Below are positions 26,546 to 38,290 of a DNA stretch of 64,000 nt, piece after piece. Source of the stretch: Neodontobutis hainanensis (lineage: Eukaryota; Chordata; Actinopteri; Gobiiformes; Odontobutidae); contig JALDNG010002624.1 of the NCBI GenBank assembly GCA_024349245.1, forward strand, positions 1 to 64,000, read 5' to 3'. Within the stretch, counting starts at the first letter, position 1, and each line of letters begins with the position of its first letter. Both the position numbers and the translations under genes were made by a program. The notes beneath the pieces were generated by a model. The model searched no databases. It was given only the letters and a program-made list of their open reading frames with translations, and was not told the DNA's origin.

Positions 26546-29023
26546 AAATATAGCTGCAAGCAGCCATGACGGGGCCAAGCACTAGGCCGGCATTCAATCT
26601 CATGCCGACATAGCCGGCAGCATCAGACCAACGGCAGTAAGCATATAAAGAAATTTCAATAAGACTTCAGTCTAAATGGCTGAAAAATCATCAATACGGT
26701 CTTTAGCACTTTGATTGAATGGTTTATCACGTCGACCAGTAACCAAACTGATGTGTGAAACAACTAGAGTGCTCAAACTCTGCAGGCAGACTCAATGTGT
26801 TGATGGCGGCAGCATCAGACCAATGGCAGTAAGAATCTAAAGATATTTCAGTAAGACTTCAGTCTAAATGGCCAAAAATCATCAATACGGTCTTTAGCAC
26901 TTTGATTTAATGGTTTATCACGTCCAATCCAGAGGCAGCGCTGTAACCAAACTGATGTGTGAAACAACTAAGGTCCTCAAACTCTGCAGGCAGACTCAAT
27001 GTGTTGATGGTTGGCACCATCAGACCAATGGCAGTAAGCATCTAAAGACATTTCAGTAAGATTTCAGTCTAAAAGTCTTATTGAAATGTCTTTAGATGCT
27101 CACTGCCGTTGGTCTGATGCTGCCGGCTATGTCGGCATGAGCTTTAATGCTCAAAACGTTATACAGTATGTTTAGACAGTTTACAACTTAAATTGTGAAA
27201 AACTAAATCGGCAGTTCTAACAAAACCAAGACTACTCAAATGCCCAGGTAACAGCATCGCTAATGGTCCAGCTCCTATGTAATACGTTATGTTATGTAAT
27301 TCCCTATTTTCTAAGACTCTTGGCAGTCTCAGAAATGCCCAGTAAGCCATCTATGGTCTTTAGCACTTTGATTGAATGGTTTATCACGGTCGACCTAGAG
27401 GCAGCGCAGTAACCAAACTGATGTGTGAAACAACTAAAGTCCTCAAACTCTGCAGGCAGACTCAAGTCATGGTTGCCATAACAATTACTAAGTTTGGTTA
27501 GAAAATATTAAAGCATTGCAGAGATATAGCCCGACTTTCATTTTTGAGCGCATTAAGTCAAATTCATTTGCATGGTATTCGCAAACGGTTTGACTAATCA
27601 ACTTAATTCTCATAACTCTTTGTCAGCATGGTCTGAAGATGTTATGATTCAATTTTGGTAAAAATCGGACAAACGGTGTGGGAGGAGTTCAAAAAGTAGG
27701 TTTTCGAAAAAACAACATGGCAAACAGGACGCTTTGTCCGAATAGGACATATTTGTTATCTGTGCTCTCGGCTTGATCCAGTGAACACATTAAGACCATT
27801 TGTTTTACAATAGGTTAACGTAATAAAAAGTTATTAGCATATTTATTGATTTGGGTTATAACTTTTGACCACAAGTGGCGCTGCCCCAAAACTTTTTGAG
27901 TGCCTTCAGGGCTTGGTCCCAAGACACATACCAAGTTTCATAATGATGCGGCAATGCGTTCAAAAAATATAGCACTTTTGACAATATTCATAATGGCCGA
28001 CTCTCAAAATGGCCGATATGGGAAAATTTGGTATCGCAGGACTCGGCATGACGCACTGAATCTAAAGAGACCAGTTTTATGATTTTTGGCAAAAGCGTTC
28101 AGAAGATATAAGCAAATAATTCACTTTTTATATCTCCTGACCACTAGGAGGCGCTGCGCCAAAACTCTGCAGGCATCCTCAAAACATGGTTGCCATAACA
28201 CGTACTAAGTTTGGTTAGAATATGTTAAAGCATTGCAGAGATATACCCCAACATTTATTTTTGTGCGCACTTAAGTCAATTCATTTGCACGGTATTCGAC
28301 AACGGTTTGAAGAATCAACTTTATTCTCATAACTTTTAGTCAGCATAGTCTGAAGAAGATCTGGTTCAATTTTCATAAAAATCGGGGCTACGGCCTAGGA
28401 GGAGTTCGCAAAAGTACGTTTTTAGAAAATTCAAAATGGCGGAAAAACTATCATGGCGGAAAATGACGTCATAGGGTGCACTCGAATCGGCATGAGCTAA
28501 GGAATCAGAGGAAAAAGAATTTTAATTCTAGGTCTTACGGTTCAAAAGTTATTAACATAAACATAAGTCCGACTTTGGACAGTTGGTGGCGCTAGAGGGA
28601 TTAAGGTAGACACTTCAGATTGGTTAGGATGACAGCTCACACTGTCCACTATTAGTGTACCAAATTTCACAACTTTTTAGCATACGGTTCTATGGGCTGC
28701 CATAGACTTACATTGCAGGATAATAATAATAATAATAATAATAATAAGAAATCTAACGAATACAATAGGTCTACGCACCTTCGGTGCTTGGCCCCTAATA
28801 ATAATAAGAAATCTAACGAATACAATAGGTCTACGCACCTTCGGTGCTTGGCCCCTAATAAGAAGAAGAAGAAATCTAACGATTTCAATAGGGTCTACGC
28901 ACCTTCCGGTGCTTGGCCCCTAATAAGAAATCTAACGAATACAATAGGTTACGCACCTTGATTTGGCCCCTAATAAGAAATCTAACGAATACAATAGGGG
29001 CTACGCTTTGGTGCTTGGCCCCT
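26546..29023 (+). repeat. Array unit 13 (foldback type, five-copy tail)
   Basis: Three subrepeats, foldback at 27013-27124, CRE at 28464-28471, type A 3' end. It ends in the longest run of 55-bp tails in the window, annotated separately at 28745-29023. Confidence 0.85.
28745..29023 (+). repeat. Five-copy run of the 55-bp hairpin tail
   Basis: Five tandem copies of a unit reading TAATAAGAAATCTAACGA, then ATACAATAGG, then a stem-loop. In intact copies the stem-loop pairs GCACC with GGTGC across a TTCG-type loop, and GGGGC with GCCCC outside it. Copy 3 has GATTTCAATAGGG, copies 4 and 5 have eroded stems. The copies are separated by one or more TAA, as if each had been added next to a TAA triplet. 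Confidence 0.85.
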
Positions 29024-31492
29024 AAATATAGCTGCAAGCAGCAATGACGGGCCAAGCATTAGGCGGCATTCAATCTCATGCCGACATAGCCGGCAGCATC
29101 AGACCAACGGCAGTAAGCATATAAAGAAATTTCAATAAGACTTTAGTCTAAATGGCTGAAAAATCATCAATACGGTCTTTAGCACTTTGATTGAATGGTT
29201 TATCACGGCCGACCAGTAACCAAACTGATGTGTGAAACAACTAGAGTGCTCAAACTCTGCAGGCAGACTCAATGTGTTGATGGCCAGCAGCATCAGACCA
29301 ATGGCAGTAAGCAGTTAAAGACATTTCAATAAGACTTCATTCTAAATGGCCGGAAAATCACCAATACGGTCTTTAGCACTTTGATTGAATGGTTTATCAC
29401 GGTCGACCAGTAACCAAACTGATGTGTGAAACAACTAGAGTGCTCAAACTCTGCAGGCAGACTCAATGTGTTGATGGCTGGCAGCATCAGACCAACAGCA
29501 GTAAGCAGTTAAAGACATTTCAATAAGACTTCATTCTAAATGGCCAAAAAATCATCAATACGGTCTTTAGCACTTTGATTGAATGGTTTATCACGTCCAA
29601 TCCAGAGGCAGCGCAGTAACCAAACTGATGTGTTGATGGCCGGCAGCATTAGACCAACGGCAGTAAGCAGTTAAAGACATTTCAATAAGACTTCATTCTA
29701 AATGGCCGGAAAATCACCAATACGGTCTTTAGCACTTTGATTGAATGGTTTATCACGGTCGACCAGTAACCAAACTGATGTGTGAAACAACTAGAGTGCT
29801 CAAACTCTGCAGGCAGACTCAATGTGTTGATGGCTGGCAGCATCAGACCAACGGCAGTAAGTATCTAAAGACATTCCAGTAAGACTTCAGTCTAAATGGC
29901 CAAAAAATCATCAATACGGTCTTTAGCACTTTGATTGAATGGTTTATCACGTCCAATCCAGAGGCAGCGCTGTAACCAAACTGATGTGTGAAACAACTAA
30001 GGTCCTCAAACTCTGCAGGCAGACTCAATGTGTTGATGGCGGCAGCATCAGACCAATGGCAGTAAGCAGTTAAAGACATTTCAATAAGACTTCAGTCTAA
30101 ATGGCTGAAAAATCATCAATATGGTCTTTAGCACTTTGATTGAATGGTTTATCACGGTCGACCTAGAGGCAGCGCAGTAACCAAACTGATGTGTGAAACA
30201 ACTAAGGTCCTCAAACTCAGCAGGCAGACTCAAGTCATGGTTGACATAACAATTACTAAGTTTGGTTAGAATATATTAAAGCATTGCAGAGATATAGCCC
30301 GACTTTTATTTTTGTGCGCACTAAGTTGATTTCATTTGCAGTATTCGACAACGGTTTGAAGAATCAACTTAATTCTCATAACTCTTTGTCAGCATGGTCT
30401 GAAGATGTTATGATTCAATTTTGGAAAAATTGGACAAACGGTGGGAGGAGTTCGAAAAAGTAGGTTTTTAAAGAAAGACAACATGGCAAACAGGAAGTTT
30501 GGCCGAATAGGACATATTTGTTATCTGTGCTCGGCTTGATCCAGTGAACACAATTAAGAGCATTTGTTTTACAATAGGTTAACGGAATCAAAAGTTATTA
30601 GCATATTTGTGAATGTGGTTATAACTTTTGAATACAAGGTGGCGCTGCTCCAAAACCTTTTGAGTACCTTCAGGGCTTGATGCCAAGACGCATACCAAGT
30701 TTCATAATGATGCGGCAATGCGTCAAAAAATATAGCACTTTTGACAATATTCATAATGGCCGACTCTCAAAATGGCCGATATGGGAAAATTTGGTATTGC
30801 AGGACTCGCATGACGCACTGAATCTAAAGAGACCAGTTTTATGATTTTTGGCAAAAGCGTTCAGAAGATATAAGCAAATAATTCACTTTTTATATCTCCT
30901 GACCAGTAGGAGGCGCTGCGCCAAAACTCTGCAGGCATCCTCAAATCATGGTTGCCATAACACGTACTAAGTTTGGTTGGAATATGTTAAAGCATTGCAG
31001 AGATATACCCGACATTTAATTTTGTGCGCACTAAGTCGAATTTATTTGGCGCGGTATTTGACAACGGTTTGAAGAATCAACTTTATTCTCATAACTTTTA
31101 GTCAGCATAGTCTGAAGATGATCTGGTTCAATTTTCGTGAAAATCGGGCTACGGCCTAGGAGGAGTTCGCAAAAGTACGTTTTTAGAAAATTCAAAATGG
31201 CGGAAAAACTATCATGGCGGAAAATGACGTCAGAGGGTGCAATCGAATCGGCTTGAGCTAAGGAATCAGAGGAAAAAAGAATTTTAATTCTAGGCCTTAC
31301 GGTTCAAAAGTTATTAGCATAAACATAAGTCCAACTTTGGACAGTTGGTGGCGCTAGAGGGATTAAGGTAGACACTTCAGATTGGTTAGGATGACAGCTC
31401 ACACTGTCCACTATGAGTGTACCAAATTTCACAACTTTTTATCATACGGTTCTATGGGCTGCCATAGACTTACATTGCAGGATAATAATAAT
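29024..31492 (+). repeat. Array unit 14 (six subrepeats)
   Basis: This unit has six copies of the ~160-200-bp subrepeat (TCTTTAGCACTTTG near 29176, 29366, 29561, 29718, 29915 and 30120), the most in the window. One of them lacks about 40 bp. No foldback. Motif 1 near 30634 reads ATACAAGGTGGCGCTG. CRE variant at 31225-31232 as in unit 10. Type A 3' end, no tail. Confidence 0.85.
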
Positions 31493-33505
31493 AAATATAG
31501 CTGCAAGCAGCAATGACGGGGCCAAGCACAAGGCCGGCATTAAACCTCATGCCGACATGGCCGGCAGCGTCAGACCAACGGCAGTAAGCATATAAAGACA
31601 TTTCAATAAGACTTCAGTCTAAATGGCGAAAAATCATCAATACGGTCCTTAGCACTTTGATTGAATGGTTTATCACGTCGATCCAGAGGCAGCGCAGTAA
31701 CCAAACTGATGTGTTGATGGCGGCAGCATCAGACCAACGGCAGTAAGCAGTTAAAGACATTTCAATAAGACTTCAGTCTAAATGGCTGAAAAATCATCAA
31801 TACGGTCTTTAGCACTTTGATTGAATGGTTTAACACGGTCGACCTAGAGGCAGCGCTGTAACCAAACTGATGTGTGAAACAACTAGAGTGCTCAAACTCT
31901 GCAGGCAGACTCAATGTGTTGATGGCTGGCAGCATCAGACCAATGGCAGTAAGTATCTAAAGACATTTCAACAAGACTTCAGTCTAAATGGCTGAAAAAT
32001 CATCAATATGGTCTTTAGCACTTTGATTGAATGGTTTATCACGGTCGATCCAGAGGCAGCGCAGTAACCCAACTGATGTGTGAAACAACTAGAGTGCTCA
32101 AACTCTGCAGGCAGCCTCAAGTCATGGTTGACATAACACGTACTAAGTTTGGTTAGAAAATATTAAAGTATTGCAGAGATATAGCCTGACTTTTATTCTT
32201 GTGCGCACTAAGTTGATTTCATTTGCGCAGTATTCGACAACGGTTTGACGAATCAACTTTCTTTTAATAACTTTTTGTCATCATAGTCTGAAGAAGATCT
32301 GGTTCAATTTTGGTGAAAATCGGACAAGCGGTGTGGGAGGAGTTCAAAAAGTAGGTTTTTAAAGAAAGACAACATGGCAAACAGGACGTTTGTCCGAATA
32401 GGACATATTTGGAATCTGTGCTCTCGGCTTGATCCAGTGAACACATTAAGACCATTTGTTTTACAATAGGTTAACGTAATAAAAAGTTATTAGCATATTT
32501 ATTGATTGGGGGTATAACTTTTGACCACAAGGTGGCGCTGCCCCAAAACTTTTTGAGTACCTTCAGGGCTTGGTCCCGAAGACACATACCAAGTTTCATA
32601 ATGATGCAGCAATGCGTTCAAAAAATCTAGCTTTTTTTGACAATATTCATAATGGCCGACGCTCAAAATGGCCGATATGGGAAAATTTGGTATCGCAGGA
32701 CTCGGCATGACGCACTGAATCTAAAGAGACCAGTTTTATGATTTTTGGCAAAAGCGTTCAGAAGATATAAACAAATAATTCAGTTTTTCATATCTCCTGA
32801 CCACTAGGAGGCGCTGCGCCAAAACTCTGCAGGCATCCTCAAATTTTAGTTGCAATAACATGTACTAAGTTTGGTGAGAATATGTTAAAGCATTGCAGAG
32901 ATATAGCCTGACTTTCATTTTTATGCTCATAAAGTCAATTTTATTTGCGCGGTATTCGAAAACGGTTTGACGAATCAACTTTCTTTTAATAACTTTTAGT
33001 CAGCATAATCTGAAGATGATCTGGTTCAATTTTCGTGAAAATCGGGCTACGGCCTAGGAGGAGTTCGCAAAAGTACGTTTTTAGAAAATTCAAAATGGCG
33101 GAAAAACTATCATGGCGGAAAATGACGTCATAGGGTGCAATCGAATCGTCATGAGCTAAGGAATCAGAGGAAAAAAGAATTTTAATTCTAGGCCTTACGG
33201 TTCAAAAGTTATTGACATAAACATAAGTCCAACTTTGGACAGTTGGTGGCGCTAGAGGGATTAAGGTAGACACTTCAGATTGGTTAGGATGACAGCTCAC
33301 ACTGTCCACTATGAGTGTACCAAATTTCACAACTTTTTAGCATACGGTTCTATGGGCTGCCATAGACTTACATTGCAGGATAATAATAATAAGAAATCTA
33401 ACGAATACAATAGGGGCTACGCACCTTCGGTGCTTGGCCCCTAATAAGAAGAAGAAGAAATCTAACGATTTCAATAGGGTCTACGATTTTCCTTGGGCCC
33501 CTAAT
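31493..33505 (+). repeat. Array unit 15
   Basis: Three subrepeats of the rare type shared with units 4, 19 and 20. CRE at 33123-33130. Type A 3' end and two 55-bp tails (about 33390-33505), the second degenerate. Confidence 0.85.
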
Positions 33506-35033
33506 AAATATAGCTGCAAGCAGCCATGACGGGGCCAAGCACTAGGCCGGCATTCAATCTCATGCCGACATAGCCGGCAGCATCAGACCAACGGCAGTAA
33601 GCATATGAAGAAATTTCAATAAGACTTCAGTCTAAATGGCTGAAAAATCATCAATATGGTCTTTAGCACTTTGATTGAATGGTTTATCACGGTCGACCTA
33701 GAGGCAGCGCTGTAACCAAACTGATGTGTCAAACAACTAAGGTCCTCAAACTCAGCAGGCAGACTCAAGTCATGGTTGACATAACACGTACTAAGTTTGG
33801 TTAGAAAATATTAAAGCATTGCAGAGATATTGCCTGACTTTTATTTTTGTGCGCACTAAGTTGATTTCATTTGCGCAGTATTCAAAACGGTTTGACGAAT
33901 CAACTTTCTTTTAATAACTTTTTGTCATCATAGTCTGAAGAAGATCTGGTTCAATTTTGGTGAAAATCGACAAACGGTGTGGGAGGAGTTTGAAAAAGTA
34001 GGTTTTTGGAAAAAACAACATGGCAAACAGGACGCTTTGTCCGAATAGGACATATTTGGTATCTGGGCTCTCGGCTTGATCCAGTGAACACATTAAGACC
34101 ATTTGTTTTACAATAGGTTAACGTAATAAAAGTTATTAGCATATTTATTGATTTGGGTTATAACTTTTGACCACAAGGTGGCGCTGCCCCAAAACTTTTG
34201 AGTACCTTCAGGGCTTGGTCCCGAAGACACATACCAAGTTTCATAATGATGCGGCAATGCGTTAAAAAATATAGCACTTTTTGACAATATTCATAATGGC
34301 CGACGCTCAAAATGGCCGATATGGGAAAATTTGGTATCGCAGGACTCGCATGATGCACTGAATCTAAAGAGACCAGTTTTATGATTTTTGGCAAAAGCGT
34401 TCAGAAGATATAAGCAAATAATTGACTTTTCATATCTCCTGACCACTAGGAGGCGCTACGCCAAAACTCTGCAGGCATCCTCAAATCTTAGTTGCAATAA
34501 CATGTACTAAGTTTGGTGAGAATATGTTAAAGCATTGCAGAGATATAGCCTGACTTTCATTTTTATGCACATTAAGTCAATTTTATTTGCGGTATTCGAA
34601 AACGGTTTGACGAATCAACTTTCTTTTAATAACTTTTTGTCAGCATAGTCTGAAGATGATCTGGTTCAATTTTCGTGATAATCGGACAAACGGCCTAGGA
34701 GGAGTTTGCAAAAGTACATTTTTAGAAAATTCAAAATGGCGGAAAAACTATCATGGCGGAAAATGACGTCATAGGGTGCAATCGAATCGTCATGAGCTAA
34801 GGAATCAGAGGAAAAAAGAATTTTAATTCTAGGCCTTACGGTTCAAAAGTTATTAACATAAACATAAGTCCGACTTTGGACAGTTGGTGGCGCTAGAGGG
34901 ATTAAGGTAGACACTTCAGATTTGTCAGGATGACAGCTCACACTGTCCACTTTTAGTGTACCAAATTTCACAACTTTTTAGCATACGGTTCTATGGCCTA
35001 CCATAGACTCCCATGCGGAATAATAATAATAAT
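33506..35033 (+). repeat. Array unit 16 (shortest)
   Basis: Only one subrepeat, no foldback, CRE at 34764-34771, type B 3' end. It ends in (TAA)n, directly followed by the foreign element at 35034. Confidence 0.85.
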
Positions 35034-38000
35034 TAAAGCCGCAAGCGGCGATAAAGGCCCTCGCCTCCCTTGCGACCGCGGGGACACATGTACTCGGAGG
35101 AATGCATTTCATGCTTTAAAGCGTAAACTTCACGATAATGTCAAATAACTGGGCCTGTTCCTCTGCTTGAATCTTCTTCTGACTGAAGCCTGCTTCATCA
35201 TCTCGGGCCTGTGCTACTGCTGGGGCCTGCAACACCACCTTGTATTTAGAGTTAAAGGTCTCCACATTCCCTGGTTTTCCTGGGATCTGTCTGAACTTAT
35301 AAAAATAATAGATTATGTTTGGGCTAAGAAAAACAAAATACTGAGTGGAGATTTGCTCAGAAATCGCTGCACCCGCCTGTTAAAAAGTAAAAATGTAAAT
35401 ATTACTTGTCTAAAAAACAGGTTTACAAGTTCCAAAAGATTCTGAAGAGCTTTCCAAGGCTCTAGTCTTTGCTCTGGAGAAGCGTCCTCTAAAGGAAGGA
35501 TCCTGGCATTTTGTAAATGGCATTTATTTCCCAAAGAAATGGCTGCCTCTTCACAGGCTCATTACGACCACAGCCGTAAATGTATCAAAAAACAAAATGA
35601 CAACTTTGGTTGGCACTCGTGTCTAGATAATACTCAACAAATTTGGGGCCTTTTAGAAAAAAACACATTGGGTTTAATCTTTTGACCCGAGGGGTGCGAT
35701 TTAGGTGGTCCCTGTTCCACCCCACCTGGTGGACTTCCTGTTGAGTTTAGGCTGTGGCTGTCATAGACTTTTCTGTTTGCCCTGAGGTGTCCTATGGATG
35801 TACCAAGTTTCATTTTTCTACGTTGGAAAAAATTACTTTCACTTTCCATAGGCCGAATGTAATTTCATTTTCCAGGGTCGCCACTGAGTCATTTCTTTTA
35901 TTATTTTTTCAAATACTTACATACACGATACATCAATATTTCGCCAGGCTTAAGTTTAGTGGCCAATAAAATTTACTTTTGCGCACATTTACTGGGTCAA
36001 AATTAAGGATAATTTTGCAGAAAAATTTGCAGAAAAATAAAAATTAAATAAAAATATAAATTGAGCAAAAACAACAAGAAAAGGCGCTGTCTATTTTGCA
36101 CACGTGTGTTTAGCTCACTTTGCCTAAGTTTGGTGTTTGTGGAATGAAGCAGCTATTTTCTGTCAATTTTTAAAAGTGAGGTGTATTCTAACCCGGTTCA
36201 CATTTTCAATTCAAAATGGCCGCTTTCTCGTGTGTGATAGGGAGTGGTCCCCATTGGCTTTTATGTTCATAATCCCATGATGGATGTGTGTACCAAGTTT
36301 CATTTGCCTAGGACAAACTAAAATTTTCCCTTCCCATTGACTTTTTCCACATTTTTGCGCGTTGCTATGGCAACACATTTATAAATAGGAGGTGGTTGTC
36401 ATTGGCTTTTATGTTCGTCATGACATAAGTGATGTGTGTACCAAATTTTATGTCTCTTTGACAAACTAAATTCTTGGGTCCAATTATAAGTTTGTAGGGG
36501 GCGCTAGAGGGCCATTTCTAAAGCAAACCCTTTTATTTACATATCTTTGTGTTCAGCTCGTGAATGTGCACAAACGCCTTTTTGGGTCCAACTTGATCCG
36601 AGAAGGCGTTTGAGAGTTAAGGGATATTTTATTTTCACAAAAGCGGCCTCGTTACAGGCTTGCCACACCCCCACCCGATAAGATATCAAAAATAAAATGA
36701 CAACTTTGGTTGGCACATGTGTCTAGATGATACTCACCAAAATTGGGGCCATTTAGATGAAAACACATTGGGTTTAATCTTTTGACGCGAGGGGTACGAT
36801 TTAGTTGGTCGCGCCTTTTACCCCACATGGCGGACTTCCTGTTTGGTTTAGGCTGTTTCTGTCATAGACTTTTCTGTTTGGCCTGAGGTGTCCTATGGAT
36901 GTACCAAGTTTCATTTTCCTACGTTGGAAAAAATTACTTTCACTTTCCATAGGCCCAATGTATTTTCATTTTCCAGGGTCGCCACTGAGTCATTTCTTTT
37001 ATTATTTTTTCAAATACTTAAGATACATCAATATTTCACCAGGCTTAAGTTTAGTGGCCAATAAAATTTACTTTTTGCACATTTACTGGGTCAAAATTAA
37101 GGATAATTTTGCAGAAAAATTTGCAGAAAAATAAAAATTAAATAAAAATATAAATTGAGCAAAAACAACAAGAAAAGGCATTGTCTATTTTGCACACAAG
37201 TGTTTAGCTCATTTTGCCCAAGTTTGGTGTTTGTGGAATGAAGCAGCTATTTTCTGTCAATTTTTAAAAGTGAGGTGTATTCTAAGCCAGTTCACATTTT
37301 CAATTCAAAATGGCCGCCTTCTCGTGTGTGTTAGGGTGTGGTCCCCATTGGCTTTTATGTTCATAAGCCCATGTTGGATGTGTGTACCAAGTTTCATTTG
37401 CCTAGGACAAACTAAATTTTTCCCTTCCCATTGACTTTTTCCACATATTTGCGCCATTGCTATGGCAACACATTTATAAATAGGGGGTGGTTGTCATTGG
37501 CTTTTATGTTTGTCATGACATAAGTGATGTGTGTGCCAAATTTTATGTCTCTATGACATACTAAATTCTTGGGTCCCATTATAAGTTTGTAGGGGGCGCT
37601 AGAGGGCCATTTCTAAAGCAAACCCTTTTATTTACATATCTTTGTGTTCAGGTCGTGAATGTGCACAAATGCCTTTTTGGGTCCAACTTGATCCGAGAAG
37701 GCGTTTGAGAGTTAACGGATAATTTATTACCACAAAAATGGCCGCCTCGTTACAGGCTTGCCACACCCACACCCGATAAGATATCAAAAACAAAATAACA
37801 GCTTTTGTTGGCACATGTGTCTAGATGATACTCACCAAAATTGGGGCCATTTAGACAAAAACACAATGAGTTGAATCTTTTGGCGTAAGGGGTGTGATTT
37901 AGGTGGCCGCGCCTTTCACCCCAGATGGCGGACTTCCTGTTGAGTTTAGGCTGTGGCTGTCATAGACTTTTCTGTTTGCCCTGAGGTGTCCTATGGATGT

Positions 38001-38290
38001 ACCAAGTTTTGTATTTCTATATTGGAAAAAATGTACTTTCACTTTCCATAGGCCCAATGTATTTTGACTTTTCTAGGGTCGCCACTGAGTCATTTTTCAT
38101 ATTTTTTTCGGGACTTCAAATACATAAATTTTTCGCCGACCTTGAACTTTGGGCCCAATAAAAATGACTTTTCGTGCATGTTCACTGGGTCAAATTAAGG
38201 ATCATTTTGCAGAAAAATAAAAATAAAAAAAAAAAAAAAAATAATCCGAGCAAAAACAATAGGCCCTCCCGGCTATCACCGCTCGGGCCT
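35034..38290 (+). mobile_element. Second, related non-coding element inserted in the array
   Basis: It starts at (TAA)n with TAAAGCCGCAAGCGGCGATAAAGGCCC and ends with CAATAGGCCC...GGGCCTAATAA, immediately before the next unit's AAATATAGCTGC. Its ends copy the layout of the array units: a GC-rich hairpin with CAAG in the loop at the left, GGCCC near both ends in inverted orientation, CAATAGG at the right and TAA flanks. Inside are ~410 bp of unrecognised sequence (35120-35530) and then 2.5 tandem copies of a ~1.1-kb repeat. No credible coding frame. I infer a second family of the same type of TAA-targeting element. Confidence 0.75.
35533..38270 (+). repeat. ~1.1-kb tandem repeat, about 2.5 copies
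   Basis: Copies start near 35533, 36641 and 37731. Markers such as TATGGATGTACCAAGTTT (near 35793, 36894 and 37993) and GACAACTTTGGTTGGCAC recur about 1.09-1.1 kb apart. Each full copy carries GTAGGGGGCGCTAGAGGGCC (near 36495 and 37590), which resembles the array's third CTCF-like motif. The third copy stops at an A-rich tract near 38220. Confidence 0.85.

Noticed and set aside
28745..29023. CRISPR-like spacing of the 55-bp tail copies
   Set aside because: The copies are contiguous apart from TAA and have no unique spacers. The host is a vertebrate.
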